NCBI RefSeq assembly: GCF_016793595.1
Contig: NZ_JAEULY010000006.1
Span: 1-56,138 of the forward strand
DNA length: 56,138 nt
Direction: 5' to 3'
Source of the DNA: Phreatobacter sp.
GTDB taxonomy: Bacteria; Pseudomonadota; Alphaproteobacteria; Rhizobiales; Phreatobacteraceae
Shown: positions 26,419-33,638 of the stretch, piece after piece
Position numbering within the stretch: position 1 is the stretch's first letter
How the letters are laid out: every line of letters begins with the position of its first letter
Program-made: the position numbers and the translations under genes
The notes under the pieces: model-generated
The model's database searches: none
The model's input: only the letters and a program-made list of their open reading frames with translations
What the model was told of the DNA's origin: nothing

Positions 26419-27222
26419 CTACTCGCGCGGCAGGCCCGGGGCGGCGAAACCATGTTTCGCCAGGATGCGCTGCCCCGCCGGCGAGAGAATCATCAGCGCC
26501 AGCCGGTAGGCCGCGGGCGAAGCCTCGTTCATCACGGTCAGACCGTAGTCGGCGCCCACCGCCAGTTCGGCGGGCAGGGGCACCGCACGGATGCCGGGCT
26601 GCTCCCGCGCGATGGGCCCGGCATTGGTGCAGTAGGCAAGAAACAGATCCGCCTTCCCCTCCGCGATGACATGACCATAGGTGTTGCGGCCCGCCGGCAC
26701 CGGCGCGCTGTTCGACCGACCGGTGAGGTTCAGCGCCTTGCCCTCCAGCGCCGCGCGGGAACCCCGCCGCACCGCCTCGGCGCGGACGAAGACCTGATAG
26801 GCATAGTCGCCGGCAGGATCGGCGCGTGGCGTGGAGGTGCCGAGCTTCACGGCGGGGTCAAGCATCCGGTCGAGCAGGTTTGCGCTCGTCACCTCCAGCC
26901 CCGGCCTGACGAAGGCGCAGAGCTCATTGCGGGCGAAGAGCACGACCGGGCCGGCCTTGCCGCCGCTCGCCAGCGACTGCGGGTGCGCCATGTTGGCGGA
27001 GGCGAAGACCTCCGCCCGCTCGCCACCCGCAATGGCGTCGCGGATCAGGCCGGAGGGCCGGTAGACCTGCGCGACTTTCGTTCCGCCCCCTGCCTCGAAG
27101 GCTTGCGCCACCTCGGTCAACGCACCGCGCAGGCTGCCGGCCGCATGCAGCAGGACCGGATCGGCGGCGAGTACGGGCTGGCCCGTCACGGCCAGCGCCA
27201 GTGCGACGATGAGCCCGCGCAT
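26419..27222 (-). CDS. ModA-like molybdate/tungstate-type substrate-binding protein (orphan)
   Basis: A 267-residue periplasmic protein. A short signal peptide (RGLIVALALAVTGQPVLA-AD) leads to LLHAAGSLRGALTEVAQAFE, the oxyanion-binding start of ModA-like proteins. GERAEVFASANMAHPQSL, KLGTSTPRADPAGDYAYQ and the C-terminal ILSPAGQRILAKHGF are also typical. No modB or modC is nearby. Its ATG is 1 bp after the tupA stop, so it is co-transcribed with the tungstate-type transporter and may supply it with a second specificity. Confidence 0.85.
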   Translation of the reverse strand: MRGLIVALALAVTGQPVLAADPVLLHAAGSLRGALTEVAQAFEAGGGTKVAQVYRPSGLIRDAIAGGERAEVFASANMAHPQSLASGGKAGPVVLFARNELCAFVRPGLEVTSANLLDRMLDPAVKLGTSTPRADPAGDYAYQVFVRAEAVRRGSRAALEGKALNLTGRSNSAPVPAGRNTYGHVIAEGKADLFLAYCTNAGPIAREQPGIRAVPLPAELAVGADYGLTVMNEASPAAYRLALMILSPAGQRILAKHGFAAPGLPRE

Positions 27223-27223
27223 G

Positions 27224-28093
27224 TCATGCCCCGCTGTCGGTCGCGTTGGGGAAGAACAGCTGCTGGCCGCCGACCTTGTAGTCGGCAATGGCCTTCTGGC
27301 CATCGGGGCTCACCACCCAGTCGATGAAGGCCTGTGCGTCGGCCTGTTTCACATGGGCATGACGCTGCGGACTGACCAGCATGATGCCGTACTGGTTGAA
27401 CAGGCGCTTGTCGCCCTCCACGAGGATGTCGAGGTCGCCGCGGTTGCGGAACGACAGCCAGGTGCCGCGATCGGCGAGGACGTATGCGTTCATGCCGCCG
27501 GCCGTGTTGAGCGCCGCGCCCATGCCCTGGCCGATCTCGCGGTACCAGCTGCCGCGCGTGACCGCGAGGTCGATGCCGGCGTCGCGCCAGAGCGCCAGTT
27601 CCGCCTGATGGGTGCCCGAGCGGTCGCCGCGCGAGACGAAGGGCGCGGCCATGGTCTGGATCGCCCTGAGCGCCGCGACGATGTCCCGCGAACCCTTGAT
27701 GCCGGCAGGATCGCTCTTCGGGCCGATCAGCACGAAGTCGTTGTACATGACGGGACGGCGCGGGCCGCCATGTCCGTCAGCGACGAACTTGTCCTCGGCC
27801 GCGCGTGCGTGCACGAAGACGACGTCCGCATCGCCCCGCCGGCCGGTGTCGAGCGCCTGGCCCGTGCCCTGGCTGATGACCCGCACCTCGATGCCGGCCT
27901 TGGCCTTGAAGAGCGGCAGGATGTGGTTGAACAGGCCGGAATCGACCGTCGATGTGGTCGAGGCGACGGTGATGAAGCGGGTGCCCGCCGGTGCGGCCGT
28001 GGTGGCGGAGGGGCGCGAATCCTGTGCCGCCGCGGCAGCGCCCAGAACCAGAAGCGCCGCTCCGGCCGCCATCAGATGTCTCTTCGTCAGCAT
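27224..28093 (-). CDS. tupA: Tungstate-type ABC transporter substrate-binding protein TupA
   Basis: A 289-residue periplasmic protein. The signal peptide ends near AAAAAQ. The mature protein has FITVASTTSTVDSGLFNHIL, the TTS motif region typical of TupA/WtpA-like oxyanion binders, then GTGQALDTGRRGDADVVFVH, FVSRGDRSGTHQAELALW and YVLADRGTWLSF. These are classic TupA blocks. The transporter takes up tungstate with high affinity in characterised relatives; exclusion of molybdate is not provable from sequence. The gene order is tupB-tupC-tupA-modA-like, on one transcript. Confidence 0.9.
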   Translation of the reverse strand: MLTKRHLMAAGAALLVLGAAAAAQDSRPSATTAAPAGTRFITVASTTSTVDSGLFNHILPLFKAKAGIEVRVISQGTGQALDTGRRGDADVVFVHARAAEDKFVADGHGGPRRPVMYNDFVLIGPKSDPAGIKGSRDIVAALRAIQTMAAPFVSRGDRSGTHQAELALWRDAGIDLAVTRGSWYREIGQGMGAALNTAGGMNAYVLADRGTWLSFRNRGDLDILVEGDKRLFNQYGIMLVSPQRHAHVKQADAQAFIDWVVSPDGQKAIADYKVGGQQLFFPNATDSGA

Positions 28094-28118
28094 CGGTCTC
28101 TCCTTGGGGTTTCGTTGG

Positions 28119-28856
28119 CTACCAGACGAGGTCGCCGGCGACGAAGGCGCGTGCCTCCGCGCTCGCCGGCGCCTCGAAAAAGGCAGATGTCGGCGCGTCC
28201 TCGACGAGACGGCCTTGGTTGAGGAACAGCACGCGGTCGGCAAGCCGGCGCACCTGGCCCATGTCGTGGCTGGCCATGACGAGGGTGACGCCCTCCGCCT
28301 TGAGCGCCAGAAGCATCTCCTCGACCTGCCGCGTCGCACCGGGATCGAGCTGTGAGGTCGGCTCGTCGAGGAACAGCACTTCGGGCGCCATGGCCCAGGC
28401 ACGGGCGATGGCCAGCCGCTGCTGCTCGCCGCCCGACATCAGGCGCGCCGGACGGGCCGCGAGCGCCGTCATGCCGAAGCGCTCGAGCGCCGCATCGCAG
28501 CGCTCGGCCCGGTCGCTGCGCGACAGGCCGATGGCGGCAAGGGCATGGAGGATGTTGGCGCGCGCCGAGCGGCGCAGCATGACCGGTTTCTGGAACACCA
28601 TCGCATGGCGCTTCAGCCCGCCGACAATGCCGTCGCCGGCCGCCCAGCCGATGCGACCGGCGGACGGACGCATCAGACCGTGGCACATCCGCAGGGTCAG
28701 CGACTTTCCCGAGCCGTTCGGTCCGATGAGCGCCGTAAGGCCGCCGCGCGGCACCTCGAAACGGACTGTGTCGAGCAGGCGCTTGCCGCCTGCCTCGAAG
28801 GTCAGGCCCCCCACGGACAACGGCAGGATCGAGGTGGTGTCGCGCATCGCCGTCAT
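28119..28856 (-). CDS. tupC: Tungstate-type ABC transporter ATP-binding protein TupC
   Basis: A 245-residue ATPase with Walker A GPNGSGKSLTL, signature LMSGGEQQRLAIARAW, Walker B VLFLDEPTSQLD and a switch His in LVMASHDMGQ. Immediate context with tupA and tupB assigns it to tungstate import. The start overlaps the tupB stop by 4 bp. An alternative start lies 9 bp further in (MRDTTS). Confidence 0.92.
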   Translation of the reverse strand: MTAMRDTTSILPLSVGGLTFEAGGKRLLDTVRFEVPRGGLTALIGPNGSGKSLTLRMCHGLMRPSAGRIGWAAGDGIVGGLKRHAMVFQKPVMLRRSARANILHALAAIGLSRSDRAERCDAALERFGMTALAARPARLMSGGEQQRLAIARAWAMAPEVLFLDEPTSQLDPGATRQVEEMLLALKAEGVTLVMASHDMGQVRRLADRVLFLNQGRLVEDAPTSAFFEAPASAEARAFVAGDLVW

Positions 28857-29563
28857 CCCGCGAAGCGCGCGCCGACGCGGCTCGCCGCATAGGTGACGGC
28901 GTTGATGCCGAGCGTCAGGGCGATGAGGACGATACCGAGGCCGAGTGCCAGCGGCAGGTCGCCCTTCGAGGTTTCGAGCGCGATGGCCGTCGTCATGGTG
29001 CGCGTGTAGCCGGCAATGTTGCCGCCGACGATGAGGACCGCGCCGACCTCGGCGCTGGCCCGGCCGAAGCCGGCGAGGATCGCCGTCGCGAGGGCGAAGC
29101 GGCCGTCCCAGAGCAGCGTCGGGATGGCGCGGACACCCGTCAGGCCGAGCGAGGCGAGGTGCTCGCGATACTCGCCATGCAAGTCCTCGATGAGCTGGCG
29201 GGTGATGGCGATGACGATCGGCAGGACCAGAAGCGTCTGCGCAGCCACCATGGCGGCCGGCGTGAACAGAAGACCGAGCGAGCCGAGCGGCCCCGAGCGC
29301 GACAGGACGAGAAAGACGATGAGCCCGGCGACAACCGGCGGCAGGCCCATCAGGCCATTGACCAGCACGACGACGGCGCCGCGTCCCGGAAAGCGCGCCA
29401 GTGCCAGCAGCGCGCCGAGGGGCAGTCCGATCAACGCCGCCAGGACCACGGCCGACAGCGTCACCGTCAGCGACAGGGCGACAATGGCGTAGAAGGCGGG
29501 ATCGCCGCCGAGCACGAGCCCGAAGGCGGCCGAGAGAGCCTGAGTGACGTCCAAGAGATCCAA
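28853..29563 (-). CDS. tupB: Tungstate-type ABC transporter permease TupB
   Basis: A 236-residue membrane protein with about five to six helices (IVALSLTVTLSAVVLAALIG, VVVLVNGLMGLPPVVAGLIV, PAAMVAAQTLLVLPIVIAIT). The cytoplasmic EAA-like loop is ASAEVGAVLIVGGNIAGY. The start is uncertain: homology begins near the TTG at 29563 (or TTG 29554). An ATG at 29638 would add 25 atypical residues and would overlap the operator-like repeats, so it is disfavoured. Confidence 0.88.
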   Translation of the reverse strand: MDLLDVTQALSAAFGLVLGGDPAFYAIVALSLTVTLSAVVLAALIGLPLGALLALARFPGRGAVVVLVNGLMGLPPVVAGLIVFLVLSRSGPLGSLGLLFTPAAMVAAQTLLVLPIVIAITRQLIEDLHGEYREHLASLGLTGVRAIPTLLWDGRFALATAILAGFGRASAEVGAVLIVGGNIAGYTRTMTTAIALETSKGDLPLALGLGIVLIALTLGINAVTYAASRVGARFAG

Positions 29564-29597
29564 GCCACGGCTGGTGCCAGATTTCTTGCGGACATTA

Positions 29598-29637
29598 CGA
29601 ATTCGATCTATTCGTGTGCAAATATGGAATTTGTGCA
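29598..29637. promoter_or_regulatory. Divergent promoter/operator region between tupB and the PBP-domain regulator
   Basis: An AT-rich island in otherwise GC-rich DNA contains the 8-bp palindrome CGAATTCG (29598-29605) and an imperfect inverted repeat, TGCAAAT (29617-29623) with ATTTGTGCA (29629-29637). Its location between divergent transporter and regulator genes makes it the likely binding site of that regulator, controlling both directions in response to tungstate or molybdate. Confidence 0.5.
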
Positions 29638-29652
29638 ACTCAATGCCACCAT

Positions 29653-30543
29653 ATGCAGGATGACACTTATCTGACGACTGAAGAAACGGCGCTCTACCTG
29701 CGGCTCAAGGAGCGCAAGCTCTACGAACTGGTGGCGCAGGGCGCGATCCCCTGCGCGAAGGTCACCGGCAAATGGCTGTTTCCGCGCGCCGCGCTCGACC
29801 GCTGGATCGCCGCGGGCATGGCGCAGCCGGAAGGCTTCGTGGCGGAAGCCCCGCCTGCGATCATCGGCGGCAGCCACGACCCGCTGCTGGAATGGGCGGC
29901 GCGCCAGTCGGGATCGGGATTCGCGCTGCTCGCGGAAGGCTCGGAGACCGGCCTCGACCGGCTGGAGCGCAACGAGGTCGCGGCGGCAGCTATTCATCTT
30001 CATGGGCAAGGCGACGGCGAAACGGCCAATCTCGCCGGTGTCTCGGCTCGCGCGGGACTGCACGACGCGGTGGTGATCGCGTTCTGCCGCCGGGAGCAGG
30101 GCCTTCTCGTGGCGCCGGGCAACCCGTTGGCGCTGGGATCGCTCGATGATGCGGCCCGCCGTGGCGCGCGGGTCGGGCTGAGACCGGCCGGCGCCGGGGC
30201 GCAACTCCTTCTCGACATGCTGGCCGTGCGCGCCGGCTGCGGGATCGATGGCCTCAACCGCGTTGCCTCGCCCTATCCGACTGGACCGGACCTGGCCCTC
30301 GGCCTGCGCGGCGGCGAGATCGACTGCGGTATCGCGACCCGGGCCGTCGCCGACCTGCACGGTGTCGGCTTCGTGCCGCTGCTATGGGAGCGCTTCGACC
30401 TCGTCCTGCGGCGGCGGACGTTCTTCGAACCCGCCGCACAGAAGCTCTTCGCGCTGGTACGGCAACCCGCGTTCGGCAAGCGCGCTGGCGTTCTCGGCGG
30501 CTATGACATCGCCGACGCTGGCAACGTCCGGCTCAACCGCTAG
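29653..30543 (+). CDS. Excisionase-type HTH regulator with PBP-like ligand domain (oxyanion sensor?)
   Basis: A 296-residue protein. Residues ~5-55 form an excisionase/MerR-like winged HTH (YLTTEETALYLRLKERKLYE, then GKWLFPRAALDRWI). The remainder is a periplasmic-binding-protein-like domain (PF12727 type) without signal peptide, so it should sense ligand in the cytosol. The same domain is fused to the MoeA homologue two genes on; shared blocks are AIHL, GAGAQLLLDMLA versus GAGTRVLIDGLL, and ERFDLVL versus EHYDFAV. Divergent orientation to tupB supports a role as tungstate/molybdate-responsive regulator. The ATG at 29653 has no clear Shine-Dalgarno. Confidence 0.85.
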   Translation: MQDDTYLTTEETALYLRLKERKLYELVAQGAIPCAKVTGKWLFPRAALDRWIAAGMAQPEGFVAEAPPAIIGGSHDPLLEWAARQSGSGFALLAEGSETGLDRLERNEVAAAAIHLHGQGDGETANLAGVSARAGLHDAVVIAFCRREQGLLVAPGNPLALGSLDDAARRGARVGLRPAGAGAQLLLDMLAVRAGCGIDGLNRVASPYPTGPDLALGLRGGEIDCGIATRAVADLHGVGFVPLLWERFDLVLRRRTFFEPAAQKLFALVRQPAFGKRAGVLGGYDIADAGNVRLNR

Positions 30544-30561
30544 GATCGGCGGCCTTTCCCG

Positions 30562-31626
30562 ATGAGCGCCATGGTCCCCCGCACCGTCCTCACGCCACTG
30601 TCAGACGCACTTGCCCTGCTGCTGGCTGCACTGCCGGCCCCCCAGCCGCAGGTCCTGCCGCTGGAGGCAGCGGCCGGGCTGGTTTCGGCCGCGACCATTC
30701 TGGCCTCCGACCCCATACCGGCCCACGCCATCGCGCAGAGACGCGGCGTGGCGGTCACGGCTTCCGAACTGGTCGGGGCATCGCCCTATGCGCCGGTGAT
30801 GCTGTCGATCCCGCCGAAGCCCGTCCTGCCGGGCGATGCCTTGCCGCCTTCGCGCGATGCCGTCCTGCCGCCGGACGCGGTGAACGCGGACGGGCCCTTT
30901 CACGAGATCGGGCAGCCGGCCTATCCCGGCGAAGGCGCGGTCCTTCCCGGCGCCGATCTCAGCGCCGGATCGGCCATCGTCCGCGCGGGCGAAACGCTGA
31001 CGCCAGCCATTCTGCTGGCGCTCCGGCTCGCGGGGATCGACGAGGCGTCGGTGCTCGCACCCGCCGTCGCCGTGACATGGGCGGACGGCGAGGCCAACGC
31101 ATCGCCGGATATCGAATGGCTGCGCGCTGCCCTGTCCGCCGCGGGCTGCCGCCTGGTCGCGGCGAGCGCGGCGGAGCTGGTCGTCCGGGTCGCGCGGGAT
31201 ATCGACGCAGCGACGGCCAGCTGGTCCACGACGCGCATTTCCGGGCTTGCGCTCAACCCTGGCGGCGAGACCGCCATCGATGCCGGCGCGGCGCGGCCGA
31301 TAGTCGCCGTCGCGCCGCGTTTCGACGCCATGGTCGGCGTTTTCCTTGGCGTGCTGCTGCCATTCATCGCGGCTAGAACCGGGCGCAGGCTGCGCGGCGT
31401 CACCCGGCCGCTGACGCGCAAGCTTGTCTCGCAGGTTGGTTTCACCGACATTGCGCTTCTGCGCGACACGGCCGACGGCTACGAGCCGCTGTCCACCGGC
31501 AGGGCGCCGCTCGCGGCCCTGCTGGCCGCCGACGCGGCGGCGATCATCGATCCCGGCAGCGAGGGCGCCGCAGCCGGCATGCTCCTCGACGCCACCCCGC
31601 TCCGAGAACCCCTCGAACCGCAATGA
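30562..31626 (+). CDS. Divergent MoeA-like molybdopterin-binding protein
   Basis: A 354-residue protein related to MoeA but strongly diverged. The N-terminal block VLPLEAAAGLVSAATILASD matches the start of MoeA domain I. The usual DGYAV motif is absent (AIAQRRGVAVTASELVG instead). LPGADLSAGSAIVRAGETLT and AILLALRLAGIDEASV correspond to the MoeA linker, and the C-terminal molybdopterin-binding part is shorter and lacks an STGDE motif. It may be a non-catalytic partner of the next gene, with which it overlaps by 4 bp. It lies 18 bp downstream of the regulator gene. Confidence 0.75.
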   Translation: MSAMVPRTVLTPLSDALALLLAALPAPQPQVLPLEAAAGLVSAATILASDPIPAHAIAQRRGVAVTASELVGASPYAPVMLSIPPKPVLPGDALPPSRDAVLPPDAVNADGPFHEIGQPAYPGEGAVLPGADLSAGSAIVRAGETLTPAILLALRLAGIDEASVLAPAVAVTWADGEANASPDIEWLRAALSAAGCRLVAASAAELVVRVARDIDAATASWSTTRISGLALNPGGETAIDAGAARPIVAVAPRFDAMVGVFLGVLLPFIAARTGRRLRGVTRPLTRKLVSQVGFTDIALLRDTADGYEPLSTGRAPLAALLAADAAAIIDPGSEGAAAGMLLDATPLREPLEPQ

Positions 31627-33557
31627 ACCCCTCTGCCGCCGTCGTCCAGGACCAGTTTCTGAAAGTGCTGTCGCGCGAGGAGGCGGTGGCCCGTTTTCGT
31701 GCTGCACTTCGTTTGCAGCCGCTCGGCGCGGAGACGGTCGGGCTCGATCGGCTCGCCGGCCGCACACTGGCCGCGACGCTCGCCGCGCCGGTCGATGCAC
31801 CGCCCTTCGACCGTTCGGTCGTGGACGGTTTCGCGATCCGCGCGGCGGATATCGCAGGCGCCAGCGAGACCGGGCCGGTATGGCTTGCGCTCAATGGCGA
31901 GACCATCGCCTGCGGCACGGAGCCGCGTCTTGTCGTCTCCGCCGGCCATGCCACGCCGATCGCGACCGGCGGCCCCATCCCGCGCGGCGCGGACGCGGTG
32001 GTGATGATCGAGCACACCCGGTTCGAGGCCGATGCGGGGTTGGCAGTGACGCGCCCGGTCGGGCCGGGGCAGAACATCGCCTTTGCCGGATCGGACATCG
32101 CGCGCGGCGAGACGCTGCTGAGGCGCGGAACGGTCATCGGCGCGCGCGAGATCGGCATGCTGGCCGCCGTCGGCGCGGACAACGCCTCGGTCTGGCGCAA
32201 GCCGCGCGTCGCCGTGATCTCGACCGGCGACGAGCTGGTGCCGCCCGGAACACCGCTGCGCCCAGCTGCGATCTACGATTCCAACGGCCCCATCGTCGCT
32301 GCCGCCCTCGAGGAAAACGGCTGCGTCGCGGTGCGCTTCGGTGCCATACCCGACGATGCCGCCTTGCTGGAGGCGACAATCCGCGAGGCGCATGCCGCCT
32401 GCGACGCCGTCATCCTCTCCGGCGGCACCTCCAAGGGCGCGGGCGACCTTACCTACCGGATGGTCGAGACGCTGGGCGAGCCGGGCATCGTCGCGCATGG
32501 CGTCGCGCTGAAGCCGGGCAAACCGCTCTGCCTCGCGGTCTGCGACGGCAAGCCGGTGGTCATTCTGCCGGGCTTCCCCACCTCCGCGATGTTCACCTTC
32601 CACGACATCGTCGCGCCGGTCCTGCGCATTCTCGCGGGGCTCGCCGAGCGCCCGGAGGTGACGGTCGACGCGCGCGTTCCGGTCCGCATCCCATCCGACC
32701 TCGGCCGCACCGAATTCGTCATGGTGGCGCTGTCCCGGGATCCGGACGGCGCGGTCGCCTTTCCGATCGGCAAGGGATCCGGCGCGGTCACGGCGTTCAG
32801 CCAGGCGGACGGGTTCCTGACCATCGACGCCCTCGCCGAAGCCTTGCCCGCCGGCAGCGCCGCTTCCGTGACACTGTTCGCGCCGCATGTGGCGATGCCG
32901 ACCCTATCGATCGCGGGAAGCCATTGCGTCGGGCTCGACGCTGTCATCTCGGCTCTCGCCGACCGGGGCGTCACCGCCCGCTCGCTCGCCCTTGGCAGTC
33001 TCGGTGGCCTCGCGGCGCTGAAGCGGGGCGAATGCGACATCGCGCCGATCCATCTGCTCGATCCCGCCTCCGGCCTCTACAACACGCCGTTCCTGTCCGC
33101 GACGATGCGCCTCGTGCCGGGCTGGCGGCGCATGCAGGGGCTGGTTCATCGCCCCGGCGACAGCCGGTTCGCGGGCGCGACGTCGCCGGCCGAGGCGCTC
33201 GCCGTGGCGCTCGCCGATTCCGACTGCCTGATGGTCAACCGAAACCAGGGAGCCGGGACGCGCGTGCTGATTGACGGGCTGCTCGGCGGACAGCAGCCGC
33301 CCGGCTACTGGAACCAGCCCCGCTCGCACAATGCGGTGGTCGCGGCCATTGCGCAGGAACGGGCCGACTGGGGGATCGCCATCGCGCCGGCCGCGGCCGC
33401 GCTGAACCTCGCCTTCATCCCGCTCGCCGAAGAGCACTATGATTTTGCCGTGGCGCGCGAGGCGCAGAACCCTGCCGTCGTCCTGTTCGAGGCAGCTGTC
33501 GGAGAAGCCGGCGATGCCCTGCGGGCGCTGGGCTTCACGCCGGCCACGGGCAACTAG
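31623..33557 (+). CDS. MoeA fused to a PBP-like ligand-binding domain
   Basis: A 644-residue fusion. Residues ~1-410 are MoeA: FDRSVVDGFAIRAADI, TGGPIPRGADAVVMIEHT, VISTGDELVPPG, YDSNGPIVAAALEENG, LSGGTSKGAGDLTYRM and LPGFPTSAMFTF (a variant of the canonical PGNPVS loop). Residues ~430-644 are a PBP-like domain (LGSLGGLAALKRGECDIAPI, NQGAGTRVLIDGLL). The MoeA part should insert metal into molybdopterin; the added domain may bind the oxyanion or regulate activity. It is translationally coupled to the upstream MoeA-like gene. With tupABC next door, a tungsten-specific insertase is a reasonable hypothesis. Confidence 0.9.
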   Translation: MNPSAAVVQDQFLKVLSREEAVARFRAALRLQPLGAETVGLDRLAGRTLAATLAAPVDAPPFDRSVVDGFAIRAADIAGASETGPVWLALNGETIACGTEPRLVVSAGHATPIATGGPIPRGADAVVMIEHTRFEADAGLAVTRPVGPGQNIAFAGSDIARGETLLRRGTVIGAREIGMLAAVGADNASVWRKPRVAVISTGDELVPPGTPLRPAAIYDSNGPIVAAALEENGCVAVRFGAIPDDAALLEATIREAHAACDAVILSGGTSKGAGDLTYRMVETLGEPGIVAHGVALKPGKPLCLAVCDGKPVVILPGFPTSAMFTFHDIVAPVLRILAGLAERPEVTVDARVPVRIPSDLGRTEFVMVALSRDPDGAVAFPIGKGSGAVTAFSQADGFLTIDALAEALPAGSAASVTLFAPHVAMPTLSIAGSHCVGLDAVISALADRGVTARSLALGSLGGLAALKRGECDIAPIHLLDPASGLYNTPFLSATMRLVPGWRRMQGLVHRPGDSRFAGATSPAEALAVALADSDCLMVNRNQGAGTRVLIDGLLGGQQPPGYWNQPRSHNAVVAAIAQERADWGIAIAPAAAALNLAFIPLAEEHYDFAVAREAQNPAVVLFEAAVGEAGDALRALGFTPATGN

Positions 33558-33592
33558 CCGACATCGCCCGCAGCCCGACCGCAGAACGGGCC

Positions 33593-33620
33593 CGCGAGGC
33601 TGGGCGACGCCAGCCTCGCG
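33593..33620. terminator. Bidirectional hairpin between convergent moeA-PBP and copA genes
   Basis: The arms CGCGAGGCTGG (33593-33603) and CCAGCCTCGCG (33610-33620) form a perfect 11-bp stem with a 6-nt loop. It is located between the two stop codons. No T-run follows, so efficiency is uncertain. Confidence 0.65.
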
Positions 33621-33638
33621 GCAATGCACCCGACGGGG

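Noticed and set aside
29564..29638. Start of tupB at the ATG at 29638
   Set aside because: The extra residues are charged, unlike permease N-termini, and the codons would cover the inverted repeats of the divergent promoter.
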